A stretch of 64,000 nt of DNA from Haloarcula marismortui ATCC 43049. Lineage in GTDB: Archaea; Halobacteriota; Halobacteria; Halobacteriales; Haloarculaceae. Below the pieces are notes generated by a model. That model was not told the origin of the DNA. It saw only the letters and a list, made by a program, of their open reading frames with translations, and ran no database searches. The position numbers and the translations under genes were made by a program. Numbering within the stretch: the stretch's first letter is position 1; the number at the start of each line of letters is the position of its first letter. This document shows, one piece after another, positions 43,030-51,511 of the stretch. The stretch lies in contig NC_006396.1 of the NCBI RefSeq assembly GCF_000011085.1, forward strand, positions 1,674,001 to 1,738,000, in the 5' to 3' direction.

Positions 43030-43896
43030 GTGACCCGGACAGTCGAGCTCTCGACGACTGTGTTCTGTCCGTCCGTTTCCGCGGCGCCGAGTCAGGCACA
43101 GTTCCGTCTCAACAACGCAGGTGTCGTTGTCGAAGGCGACCAGCTGGCGGAGGAAGCCGGACTAGACGAGATTTTCGACATCAGGCTGGGACAACCACCA
43201 CGGGCCGCGGTGGAAGCGCTCTCGGGAACGGTACTCACAATCGGGTTCGAACGCGGTGGACAGCGCGTCGCCCTATTCATAGGCGGGTCAGAGTCGACAT
43301 TAGACCGAGTCAGCGGGCTATTGTTCCGACAGTTGCTTGACGGCACAGAGGTAGCTGTGTGCCACCCCGCGACAATCGGCGGGCGCGTGACAGACCGGCG
43401 TTTTGAAATCGGGGAACTCCGAGTCACCCCCGGAAAAGTCGGGTGCACCGGTATCAGACAGCCGCTCAACGTCGACCTCGAAACCATCGTGGGCGTTAGT
43501 CGCAGTAAAAAGGAACTACTGGGCCGTCGGGAACTGGCTGTCGACCTTCGGTACGTCAGACAGGGAGTCGTCGTGGGTGTCGACCTGTCGCTGAACCCCC
43601 CGCGGAAGCTCAATCTGCTCGGGCGGTACCTTCGGCGCAGCTACGGCGGTCTGCGGCAGGAGCTTCGGGAACTCGCCCCGCCGCCCCCGGTCGTCAGAAC
43701 CCTGACGAGACTTTACACACACGGGGGGCGCACAGATTCCAAAAGCGTACTGTCACAGGAATCAGCTGATCCGGCGGCCCTCCTCGAGGAACTAATCGAG
43801 AACGACTTGGTAACGCTCGAAGACGGCGAAGTTCGGCTAGAAATGCTTGGCTGGGTACTCGTCGCCGAGCAAGCCGTCAGTGGGTGGGATAGCTGA
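43030..43896 (+). CDS. CheF-like (chemotaxis-archaellum adaptor family) protein
   Basis: A 288-aa protein whose middle matches haloarchaeal CheF: IGGRVTDRRFEIGELRVTPG near residues 114-133 and SLNPPRKLNLLGRYLRRSYG near 180-199, followed by a winged-helix-like end (VLSQESADPAALLEELIENDLV). CheF proteins link the Che signalling system to the archaellum switch. No che or arl genes lie nearby, so this is an isolated, diverged paralogue. The start is taken as the GTG at 43030 because earlier codons add a non-conserved Cys-rich lead. Confidence 0.75.
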   Translation: MTRTVELSTTVFCPSVSAAPSQAQFRLNNAGVVVEGDQLAEEAGLDEIFDIRLGQPPRAAVEALSGTVLTIGFERGGQRVALFIGGSESTLDRVSGLLFRQLLDGTEVAVCHPATIGGRVTDRRFEIGELRVTPGKVGCTGIRQPLNVDLETIVGVSRSKKELLGRRELAVDLRYVRQGVVVGVDLSLNPPRKLNLLGRYLRRSYGGLRQELRELAPPPPVVRTLTRLYTHGGRTDSKSVLSQESADPAALLEELIENDLVTLEDGEVRLEMLGWVLVAEQAVSGWDS

Positions 43897-43980
43897 GGTC
43901 CACCCAGATGTCAACAGACACAAAACAGACCAGTGCTGTCCACTCACCTGTCGTATACTCTGTAAGTTCTTGTATACGAG

Positions 43981-44949
43981 TCAGGCGAGAAACTCACGGA
44001 CCAGTGTCACGGCGTCGTCGTTGGGCTCCAGCCACGGCGTGTGGCCGTATCCCGGGAGTTCATGAAACTCGGCGTGTGACATCTTTTCAGTAACGGGACG
44101 GCCCACAGCTGGCGGATAGAAAGCATCCTCCGTCCCCCAGACGAACTGCGTTGGGCGGTCGATTCGCACGATTTCGTTCCGGATATCAAAGAGGGGGTGG
44201 GCGCGGCCGTACGACCCCTGTGCCGTCGCCAGCGACCGCTGGCTCTCCGGCCGGCCGGGCAAGGCCTGCCCGGCTGCGAGCAGTTCATACAGCGCTTCAG
44301 GGATGGCCGAGCCGTCGACGACATTGACCCGCTGCATCGACTGCCTCGCGTTCTCAACCGGGTCGCCGCGGTTGAGCAACCACAGCAACACGCGGTTGAG
44401 ACCGCGAACCGTCAGCAGACGAAACAGGAGCGGGAGGTCCCGCGAGACGCCGCCCGGGGCACCGACCAGTTGCAGTCGGTCCACGCGGTCGTGGTCGATT
44501 GCGAGCAGGAACGACTGGAGGCCGCCGTGGGAGTTGCCGACCATGTGGGGCCGGTCAATCCCAAGGTCATCGAGCAGTTCCAGCAGGTACGTCACCAGAA
44601 ACGACCGGAGGTCCCGGTCCCGGTAGCTCGGAGCGGCCGAAAGGCCGAGACCGGGTCGGTCGGGAGCGTACACGCGATACTCGTCGGTGAGCGCCGGGAA
44701 CAGGGGGAGCCACGTCGCTGCTGGCGTCCCAACGCCGTGCAGGAGGAGGACAGGGTCGCCGTCCGGGTTCCCACCGGTGAGATAGTGAACGCGACCCGCG
44801 GCGTCTGTCTCGGTTACTCTGGACTCGACGGCGAGGTCGTAGTGGTCGGCGAGGCGGGCCTGAGCGTCCGCGTACCGTCGCTCGGCTGGATGGGGCCAGT
44901 CGTCTGGCGACAGCGCGCGGTCCTCGGGAACTGTGGTACCGCCACTCAT
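43981..44949 (-). CDS. alpha/beta hydrolase
   Basis: A 322-aa hydrolase of the alpha/beta fold. The oxyanion HGVGTPAATW lies near residues 71-80, the nucleophile elbow GNSHGG near 139-144 (Ser 141), an acid in VWGTEDAFYPP near 272, and the histidine in LPGYGHTPWLE near 300. A cap region lies between. The substrate is unknown. MSGGTTVPED at 44949 is chosen as the start, because a longer frame upstream only shadows the divergent amidohydrolase gene. Confidence 0.88.
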   Translation of the reverse strand: MSGGTTVPEDRALSPDDWPHPAERRYADAQARLADHYDLAVESRVTETDAAGRVHYLTGGNPDGDPVLLLHGVGTPAATWLPLFPALTDEYRVYAPDRPGLGLSAAPSYRDRDLRSFLVTYLLELLDDLGIDRPHMVGNSHGGLQSFLLAIDHDRVDRLQLVGAPGGVSRDLPLLFRLLTVRGLNRVLLWLLNRGDPVENARQSMQRVNVVDGSAIPEALYELLAAGQALPGRPESQRSLATAQGSYGRAHPLFDIRNEIVRIDRPTQFVWGTEDAFYPPAVGRPVTEKMSHAEFHELPGYGHTPWLEPNDDAVTLVREFLA

Positions 44950-45054
44950 ACGTAGACTGTCCAGCGCCGGGCGTATCAGTGTACCGTGGCTCACGATGAA
45001 CAGAACAGATTGTGTCTCCATGAGACACATATAGCTCCGCTCCCTCGCTATCGC

Positions 45055-46080
45055 ATGGAGCGAATCGAGGGCACCATCCTTGCCGGGCGGTCGTTCGAAC
45101 CGGTCGACGGCAACGTTGTCGTCGAAGACGGGTACATAACGGCCATCGAGGAGACGCCGGCCCGTGAGAGCGACCACGACCGCATTGTCCTGCCGGCGTT
45201 CGTGAACGCACACACCCACGTTGGCGACTCTGTTGCGAAGGAGGCAGCCGTCGGGCTTGGGTTGGAGGAAGCAGTGGTCCCGCCAGACAGCCTGAAACAC
45301 CAGCAAATCGAAGCGGCCGACGACGAGACGCTAATTGCGGCGATGCACCGCACACTCCGGTTCATGCAGCGAACCGGTACCGCAGCGTTTCTCGACTTCC
45401 GGGAGTTCGGCATCGACGGCGCAACCGCGCTCCGCGAGGCCGCTTCGGGACTCGATATTGAGGACTTCATCTTCGGGAGCGACGACTCTGCGGTGCTGGA
45501 TGTGGCTGACGGGTTCGGTGCCAGTGGCGCGAACGACGACGATTTCACCACCGAGCGGGCCGCTGCCGAGGAGCGCGCGGTTCCGTTCGCTATCCACGCC
45601 GGCGAACCGGACGCCACCGATATCCACCCGGCGCTGGATCTGGACCCGGACCTGCTGGTCCACATGGTCCATGCCGAGGCGGAGCACCTCGAACGGGTCG
45701 CCGACCAGAACGTCCCCATCGCGGTCTGTCCCCGTGCAAACCGCGTCCTCGGGGTCGGCCGGCCACCGATTGAGACGCTGCTTGAGTACACAGACGTAGC
45801 GCTTGGGACGGACAACGTGATGCTGAATGCCCCGTCTATGTTCCGTGAGATGGAGTACACCGCGAAAACGTTTGACCTCTCTTCGCGGACGGTACTTCGA
45901 ATGGCGACGACCGCTGGAGCTGAAGCAGTCGGTCTCGATTGCGGTGTCATCGAACCCGGTCGCCGGGCCGCGCTACTGGTCCTCGATGGCGACTCGGATA
46001 ACCTCTCGGCGGTCGCTGACCCAGTTGACGCAGTTGTCCGGCGGGCATCTCCGCTAGATATCGACCGGGTCATCTGCTAA
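45055..46080 (+). CDS. amidohydrolase superfamily protein
   Basis: A 341-aa metal-dependent hydrolase resembling cytosine or S-adenosylhomocysteine/MTA deaminase relatives. The metal ligands are HTH in VNAHTHVGD near residues 54-62, His in PFAIHAGEPD near 180, and the His pair in LVHMVHAEAEH near 202-212. The Asp in LGTDNVMLNAP lies near 248. The N- and C-terminal strands form the usual small beta domain. The true substrate is unknown. An upstream ATG adds a region without conservation, so 45055 is used. Confidence 0.85.
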   Translation: MERIEGTILAGRSFEPVDGNVVVEDGYITAIEETPARESDHDRIVLPAFVNAHTHVGDSVAKEAAVGLGLEEAVVPPDSLKHQQIEAADDETLIAAMHRTLRFMQRTGTAAFLDFREFGIDGATALREAASGLDIEDFIFGSDDSAVLDVADGFGASGANDDDFTTERAAAEERAVPFAIHAGEPDATDIHPALDLDPDLLVHMVHAEAEHLERVADQNVPIAVCPRANRVLGVGRPPIETLLEYTDVALGTDNVMLNAPSMFREMEYTAKTFDLSSRTVLRMATTAGAEAVGLDCGVIEPGRRAALLVLDGDSDNLSAVADPVDAVVRRASPLDIDRVIC

Positions 46081-46115
46081 CGCGACGGCTGGAAGAGACT
46101 CGGATATCTTTTCGA

Positions 46116-46919
46116 TTAGCGCTGGTCCGCGTGGGCGAACACGAACGCCCGAAGGAGTTTCGCGGCCAGCGTCGCCGCCTGCCCGTCGTCGCGGTCGTTG
46201 ACCTCGACGACGTCGAAACCGACGGCCTGGGGTGCGACGGCCCGGACCACGTCGTGCATCTCGCGTGGGTCGAGGCCGAACGGCTCCGGCGTCCCGGTGC
46301 CCGGCGCGAACCCGGGGTCGGCGGCGTCGATGTCCACAGAGAGGTACACCCGCTCGTCGTCGAACGCGGGCGACCAGTCGGCAACGTCTTCGGGCGGAAC
46401 CACGGTCACGTCGGCTTCGCTCGCGCGGTCCCATTCGGCTTCCGAGCCAGTGCGTGCGCCCAGTACGACCGCTTCGTCGGCCACCGAGAGCGCGTGGTTG
46501 GTCACCGTCGCATGAGAGTACTCGTCGCCGGCGTAGGATTCCCGCAAGTCGAGGTGTGCGTCCAGACAGACAAACACGTCCGGAGCGAGCGCGCGCACGC
46601 CAGCGACCGAGACAGTGTGTTCGCCGCCGACGACGAGCGGGACAGCCCTGTCGCTGCTGAAATCCGAGAGGGTACCCTGAAGATACGTGAGGTACTCGGC
46701 AACGTCGGCCGTGGGACCGATGTCGCCGTGGTCGTAGACGGAACAATCAGTGAAGTGCTGGTCGGTGCGGTGGTCGTAGTCGTCGAACTGCTGGCCGAAT
46801 TTGCGGATGCGGTCGGGGCCAAAGCGTGCGCCGGGGCGAAACGATGTCGATGCGTCAAGCGGCGCGCCCACAATCGCGTAGTCGGCCGCCCCGCGGTCGG
46901 CCCCCGCACCGGGCAGCAT
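46116..46919 (-). CDS. speB: agmatinase/ureohydrolase family
   Basis: A 267-aa Mn-dependent ureohydrolase. The metal motifs are VVGGEHTVS near residues 96-104, CLDAHLDLRE near 118-127 and LSVDIDAADPGFAPG near 193-207. Members cleave agmatine to putrescine and urea. The gene starts 2 bases after the aIF5A stop on the same strand, so it is probably co-transcribed. In haloarchaea an agmatinase-like enzyme is thought to finish the agmatine-based deoxyhypusine modification, so its substrate could be modified aIF5A. Confidence 0.92.
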   Translation of the reverse strand: MLPGAGADRGAADYAIVGAPLDASTSFRPGARFGPDRIRKFGQQFDDYDHRTDQHFTDCSVYDHGDIGPTADVAEYLTYLQGTLSDFSSDRAVPLVVGGEHTVSVAGVRALAPDVFVCLDAHLDLRESYAGDEYSHATVTNHALSVADEAVVLGARTGSEAEWDRASEADVTVVPPEDVADWSPAFDDERVYLSVDIDAADPGFAPGTGTPEPFGLDPREMHDVVRAVAPQAVGFDVVEVNDRDDGQAATLAAKLLRAFVFAHADQR

Positions 46920-46921
46920 CG

Positions 46922-47302
46922 TTACGAGCGTGTGATCTTGCGCTGCTCTTCGTACTGGAGGTACTCGATCTCGTCGTCAGGCTGGAGGTCGATGTCCTCG
47001 GGGACGCGCATCGTGAACGTGTCATACGTGTCGAGGTCCATTACCTGGGCGTCGTTGCCGTCAGTGGAGACGACCTGCCCCTGCTTCCGGTTGACAATCG
47101 GGACCCAGACCTTCGCGTCGACGGGCTGTGACAGCGAGCGCTTCTTTCCGTCGAAGACGCCCTTGGCGTCGATTCGGGCCTTGGCGCTGCCGTGTTTGCC
47201 CGGCTTGGCCGTGCTGTAGGAGTTGATCTTACACGGTGTGTCTTCGATCATGACGTAGCTTCCTTCGTCGAGCTCTCGAACTTCGGTCTGCTCTCTTGCC
47301 AT
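46922..47302 (-). CDS. eif5A: translation initiation factor aIF5A
   Basis: A 126-aa hypusine-containing factor that helps ribosomes through difficult peptide sequences. The modified lysine is K36 in [10 protein letters not shown]. An N-terminal SH3-like barrel and a C-terminal OB fold are of standard length. A strong TATA box (47326-47334 on the minus strand) puts the transcript start at the ATG, so it is leaderless. It leads the aIF5A-agmatinase pair. Confidence 0.97.
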   Translation of the reverse strand: MAREQTEVRELDEGSYVMIEDTPCKINSYSTAKPGKHGSAKARIDAKGVFDGKKRSLSQPVDAKVWVPIVNRKQGQVVSTDGNDAQVMDLDTYDTFTMRVPEDIDLQPDDEIEYLQYEEQRKITRS

Positions 47303-47325
47303 ACCGCCGGATTACCCCTGTTTGG

Positions 47326-47334
47326 GTATAAACG
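47326..47334 (-). promoter_or_regulatory. TATA box of aIF5A
   Basis: GTTTATACC on the minus strand is centred about 28 bases before the ATG at 47302, the spacing of a leaderless gene. Confidence 0.55.
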
Positions 47335-47499
47335 GTTTGGAATGCCGCAAGCCAGACCCGTCGTGACTCCCGCTCTGTAGCCGAGTTCGCCTGAAATGTA
47401 GGTCACACACGTCCAGAACGCCCGACAGCAGCACCGCGTACCCCGACCGTTCCCGCAGCTACCCCACAGTTCAAGTGAGCTTGCACTAACCACACAGGT

Positions 47500-48138
47500 G
47501 TGGCACTCTCGTTCGACCTGTTCGGGACGCTCGTTACGGCAGACCGGCCGTCGGAGCCGTGGGACGCCGTCGCGGAGTCGCTTGCGGCCCGGTCGGTTCG
47601 GGTCCCGGATGACTGGGAGGACGCCTATCGCTCGGCCCATCGCGACTACGACCGCGGCCGGGAAGCGCCGCTGGACGAGCACGTTCGACTGGCGCTTGCC
47701 AGCCGCGGCGTCGAGATCACTGCGGAGACGGCGACTGAGGCCGTCCTCGATGCGTTCGACAGCCCAGTAACAGTCCGTGAGGGAGCCGTCGAGGCGCTCG
47801 ATGCCGCAGCACAGCGAGGGCCGGTCGCTGTCTGTTCGAACTGCAGCGTCCCGGGGCTGGTCGAGCAGACGCTCGCCCGAGCAGATATCGAGGCCCGAAG
47901 CGACCACTCGTTCGACGCCGTCGTCACCAGCGTCGACTGCGGCTGGCGGAAACCGCACCAGCGCATCTTCGAGGTAACTGCTGACGCGCTCGACACGGAG
48001 CTTTCTGACCTCGTCCACGTCGGCGACGACGCCCGAACGGACGGCGGCGCGGGCCGCGTGGGCGCGCAGTCGATGTTACTGGAAGACCACTCGCTACCGG
48101 CGATAGCCGAAAAACTCCGGGAGGGGGAGCTGTGCTGA
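47500..48138 (+). CDS. HAD superfamily hydrolase, first gene of the cobalamin cluster
   Basis: A 212-aa HAD-type protein starting at a GTG. Motif I is SFDLFGTL near residues 4-11, motif II SNCS near 113, motif III KPHQRIF near 151-157 and motif IV HVGDDARTDGGAG near 173-185. The residue two places after the motif I aspartate is Phe rather than Asp, unlike most phosphatases. The stop overlaps the cbiB start by 7 bases. A role in nucleotide-loop dephosphorylation is attractive from context but not shown. Confidence 0.85.
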   Translation: MALSFDLFGTLVTADRPSEPWDAVAESLAARSVRVPDDWEDAYRSAHRDYDRGREAPLDEHVRLALASRGVEITAETATEAVLDAFDSPVTVREGAVEALDAAAQRGPVAVCSNCSVPGLVEQTLARADIEARSDHSFDAVVTSVDCGWRKPHQRIFEVTADALDTELSDLVHVGDDARTDGGAGRVGAQSMLLEDHSLPAIAEKLREGELC

Positions 48139-49055
48139 GCGCGCTGGCGGTGGCCGTCGCCGGGGGGCTGGAACTCGCAATCGGTGAGCCGCCGACCCGC
48201 TTGCATCCGGTTGCGTGGTTCGGACGGCTCGTCGGGGCGGTCGACCGCGAGTGGGACCACCCGCTTGCGGTCGGAGGGTTCGCCGCGGCGCTGTTGCCCG
48301 TCGGAGTTGCTGTCGTCGTCGGTGGCAGCGTCGCACTCGCCGCCACTCGCGAACCGCTGGCCGCCGTCGCGCTCGCCGGCCTCGCGCTGTTCCTGACCAC
48401 GAGCCTCCGCAGTCTCCTCTCGACCGCTCGGGGCGTCATCGCCGACACCGACGCCGCCCTTCCTGCTGCTCGGGACGGGCTGCTCGCACTCGCTGGCCGC
48501 GACGCCAGCGCGCTCTCAGCGGGCGAGGTTCGCAGCGCCGCCGTCGAGAGCGCATCTGAGAACCTCGCCGACGGCCTCGTCGCGTCGCTGGCCGCGTTCG
48601 TCCTGGGCGGGCTCGCTGCTACGGGCGTCGGCCTGCCAGCGCTTCCCGTCGCTGCCGGTGCAGCGGCGTGGGTCAAGGCTGTCAACACGATGGATTCGAT
48701 GCTGGGCTACCGCTCGAAACGCGTCGGGACACCTGCGGCGCGGCTCGACGACGCCGTGATGTGGCTCCCGGCTCGGCTGAGCGCGCTCCTGCTTGCCCTC
48801 GCCTGTGGGTCGCCGCGGTCCGTAACCCGCGCCCGAGCTTGGCTGGACGGCGTCCCCTCGCCGAACTCCGGGTGGCCGATGGGGACGGCCGCCGCGGCGC
48901 TCGACGTTCGGCTGGAGAAGCCGGGCGTGTACGTCCTGAACCCTGCGAGAGGACTCCCCGACGTGGCGACGGCCCAGCGCAGCGTGACGCGGGTCGGCGT
49001 CGCCGGGGTGCTGGCGTACGTGCTGGCCGCTCTGGGGGTGGTCGCGTGGTTCTGA
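48132..49055 (+). CDS. cbiB: adenosylcobinamide-phosphate synthase
   Basis: Integral membrane enzyme of 307 aa joining adenosylcobyric acid with aminopropanol phosphate. Family segments include LELAIGEPPTRLHPVAWFG near residues 13-31, AVESASENLADGLVASL near 137-153, KAVNTMDSMLGYRS near 179-192 and PSPNSGWPMGTAAAALDVRLE near 238-258. It starts at a GTG inside the end of the HAD gene and overlaps cobS by 10 bases. Confidence 0.93.
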   Translation: MLSALAVAVAGGLELAIGEPPTRLHPVAWFGRLVGAVDREWDHPLAVGGFAAALLPVGVAVVVGGSVALAATREPLAAVALAGLALFLTTSLRSLLSTARGVIADTDAALPAARDGLLALAGRDASALSAGEVRSAAVESASENLADGLVASLAAFVLGGLAATGVGLPALPVAAGAAAWVKAVNTMDSMLGYRSKRVGTPAARLDDAVMWLPARLSALLLALACGSPRSVTRARAWLDGVPSPNSGWPMGTAAAALDVRLEKPGVYVLNPARGLPDVATAQRSVTRVGVAGVLAYVLAALGVVAWF

Positions 49056-49849
49056 CTGCGGTCCGGGGGGCGCTCGGGTTCCTCTCACGGCTCCCGGTTG
49101 GCCACAGCCAACAGGCGTGGGACGCCTTCGTCGGGACGCCGGCAGCGTTCCCGCTTGCCGGCTACGTCGTCGGCGGCCTCGTCGCACTCCCGTTTCTCGC
49201 TGCCGGCCTGCTCCCAGCCCCGGTCGTCGCCGCGGCGTACCTCGGGAGCGTCGTCCTCGTCACCGGTGTCAACCACGCCGACGGCCTCGCTGACCTCGGA
49301 GACGCCGCCGTTGTCCATGGCGACCCCGAGACGCGCCGCGACGTGATGCGGGACACGACCATCGGCGTCGGGGCCGTCCTTGCGCTGGGGACCGCCCTCC
49401 TCGCGCTCGCACTGGCCGCGCTGGCTGTCGCCCGGCTCCCGCCGCTGGTCGCCGTTTCGCTGGTCCTCGCCGCCGAGGTAGGGGCGAAGCTGGCGATGGC
49501 GACGCTGGCCTGCATCGGCCGCCCGAGCCACGAGGGGTTCGGCGCGACGGTCATCGACGCGAACGGCCCGCGCCACCTCGTCGGCGCACTCGCCGTCTCA
49601 CTCCCGGCCGCCATTATCGCTGTTCCGGCAGCCACAGTCGTAGTTCTTACCGGCCCGCTGCTGGCGCTAGGTCTCTCAAACTGGGCCGACCAGCGACTGG
49701 GCGGCGTCAGCGGCGACGCCTTCGGCACGGCCAACGAACTCACGCGCGCCGTCGCGCTCCACGTCGGCGTCGCCGTGTGGTCGCTGTTCGGTGGCGTCTG
49801 GTCGATACCGCTCGTCGACTGGGGGGTGCTCGCGTGGACGCTCTCGTGA
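49046..49849 (+). CDS. cobS: cobalamin synthase
   Basis: A 267-aa membrane enzyme that joins adenosylcobinamide-GDP with alpha-ribazole or its phosphate. Visible marks are LGFLSRLPVG near residues 10-19, the NHADGLADLGDAAVVHGDPETRRDVMRDTTIG metal-binding region near 75-106, and GGVSGDAFGTANELTRAV near 219-236. The GTG at 49046 is chosen because it lies at the junction with cbiB. The next gene, cobY, begins inside its last codons. Confidence 0.93.
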   Translation: MVLTAVRGALGFLSRLPVGHSQQAWDAFVGTPAAFPLAGYVVGGLVALPFLAAGLLPAPVVAAAYLGSVVLVTGVNHADGLADLGDAAVVHGDPETRRDVMRDTTIGVGAVLALGTALLALALAALAVARLPPLVAVSLVLAAEVGAKLAMATLACIGRPSHEGFGATVIDANGPRHLVGALAVSLPAAIIAVPAATVVVLTGPLLALGLSNWADQRLGGVSGDAFGTANELTRAVALHVGVAVWSLFGGVWSIPLVDWGVLAWTLS

Positions 49850-50388
49850 TGTGTGGCGGTCGCGGGACGCGGCTCGACACCAAGGTCGAGAAACCGCTCT
49901 TTCGAATCGGCGGCGTCCCGATGGTCGGCCGTGTCGTCGGTGCACTCGAAGATAGTGCCGTCGAGAGAATTATCGCCGCAACGTCGCCAAACGCACCGGA
50001 AACGCAGTCCTGTCTGGACGTTCCCTGCATCGAGACGCCGGGAGAGGGGTACGTCGCAGACCTCAACGCGGCGCTGAATGACGACCGGCTCTCCCAGCCG
50101 GTGCTGACGGTCGCCGCCGACCTTCCGCTGCTTGACGGCGAGATAGTTGACCGTGTTCTCGACGAGCACAACGGGGGCTCGCTGACGGTCCTGGTCCCGG
50201 CTTCGCTGAAGCGTGCCCTCGGCGTGAGCGACGACACGACGTTCGACAACGGAGGTCGGGAGGTCGCGCCGACAGGCGTCAACGTCGTCAGCGACGGCCC
50301 CGACGACGCCTGGCTCACGCGGGACCGACGCGTCGCGGTCAACGTCAACACGCTCGCTGACGCGCGCGTGGCTGAGCAATGGCTGTAA
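49834..50388 (+). CDS. cobY: GTP:adenosylcobinamide-phosphate guanylyltransferase
   Basis: Archaeal non-orthologous replacement for bacterial CobU. The 184-aa nucleotidyltransferase has the N-terminal MCGGRGTRL (residues 6-14), the EKPLFRIGG segment and TVAADLPLL near 91-99. The start is taken as the GTG at 49834 (VDALVMCGG), overlapping cobS by 16 bases, although the ATG at 49849 is possible. It converts adenosylcobinamide phosphate to the GDP form used by CobS. Confidence 0.9.
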   Translation: MDALVMCGGRGTRLDTKVEKPLFRIGGVPMVGRVVGALEDSAVERIIAATSPNAPETQSCLDVPCIETPGEGYVADLNAALNDDRLSQPVLTVAADLPLLDGEIVDRVLDEHNGGSLTVLVPASLKRALGVSDDTTFDNGGREVAPTGVNVVSDGPDDAWLTRDRRVAVNVNTLADARVAEQWL

Positions 50389-50452
50389 CGACGTGGGGCG
50401 GAGGCCGAACGCCGCGAAACCTTCTCCACACCGCCCGCCGTAGCCCCCGTCA

Positions 50453-51511
50453 ATGGACCCTGATTCGGTCGAGGGCTTGCGGGCGAGTGGCGGCAACGGG
50501 GCCGAGGACGCCATCGGGCCGGACGGGCGCGTCCCACACGGCAGCAGCGACGACCCGGACCTGCTGGATTTCAGCGCGAACACGAACCCCCGCGTCCCGC
50601 CGGACGCCGCGAAGACGTACCGGGAAGCGTTCGAGGCCGCCCGCTCGTATCCGGCGGACGACTACCCCGAGTTCCGGGCGGCCGCGGCGTCCTTTGTCGA
50701 CTGCGAACCGGAACAGGTGATACCCACGGCCGGTGGCCTCGAAGCGATTCGCCTGGCGATCCAGACGACGGTCCGGGCCGGCGACAGCGTGCTCGTCCCG
50801 TATCCCAGTTTCGGTGAGTACGCCCGCGAGGTCCGGCTCCAGGACGGGACGCCGGAGTTCGTCCCACACAACGACCTGCTGACCGCCGACCCGGACGGTC
50901 ATGCGCTCGCCATCGTCTGCAACCCGAACAATCCGACCGGCGAAGCGGCCGACCCGTCGGCGCTCCGGGCCTTCGCCGACGACTGTCTCTCTGCTGGGAC
51001 GACACTGCTGGTCGACGAAGCCTTTCTCGGCTTTACCGACGAGCAGTCGCTGGCGGGCCGTGAGGGCGTCATCGTCGCACGCTCGCTGACGAAGCTATTC
51101 GGTCTCCCCGGCATCCGGATGGGCTATGCCGTCGGGACCGGCGACGCCGGGGACCGACTCGCCACCGCGCGACGTGCCTGGTCGATGAGCGCCGCCGCGG
51201 CTGCGGTGGGCGCACACTGCTACGGACAACACGAGTTCGTCGCGGAGACGAAAGCCCGTGTCGCCGACGAGCGAGCACGGATGCGCGAGCGTCTCGGCGA
51301 CCGCTTCGACGTGTCCCCCTCCGATGCGCCGTTCCTGTTGCTGTCAGTCAGCGAGGCCGACGAGTCCGTCGACGATATCCTCGCCTCGGCCCGCGAGGCT
51401 GGTATCGCACTCCGGGATGCCCGCACCTTCCGGGGGCTGGACTCGCACATCCGCGTCGCTGTCAGAGCCCCCGAAGAAAACGACCGGCTGCTGGATGCGC
51501 TGGATGTTTGA
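50453..51511 (+). CDS. cobD: PLP-dependent aminotransferase, CobD-like
   Basis: A 352-aa fold type I PLP enzyme of the HisC/CobD group. The substrate lead LLDFSANTNPRVPP lies near residues 37-50, NPNNPTGE near 161-168, and the PLP lysine in RSLTKLFGLPGIRMG near 210-224. HisC would be the alternative, but the place between cobY and cbiZ supports threonine-phosphate decarboxylation, which supplies aminopropanol phosphate to CbiB. The N-terminal 30 residues are a Gly/Asp-rich extension. It overlaps cbiZ by 8 bases. Confidence 0.85.
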   Translation: MDPDSVEGLRASGGNGAEDAIGPDGRVPHGSSDDPDLLDFSANTNPRVPPDAAKTYREAFEAARSYPADDYPEFRAAAASFVDCEPEQVIPTAGGLEAIRLAIQTTVRAGDSVLVPYPSFGEYAREVRLQDGTPEFVPHNDLLTADPDGHALAIVCNPNNPTGEAADPSALRAFADDCLSAGTTLLVDEAFLGFTDEQSLAGREGVIVARSLTKLFGLPGIRMGYAVGTGDAGDRLATARRAWSMSAAAAAVGAHCYGQHEFVAETKARVADERARMRERLGDRFDVSPSDAPFLLLSVSEADESVDDILASAREAGIALRDARTFRGLDSHIRVAVRAPEENDRLLDALDV

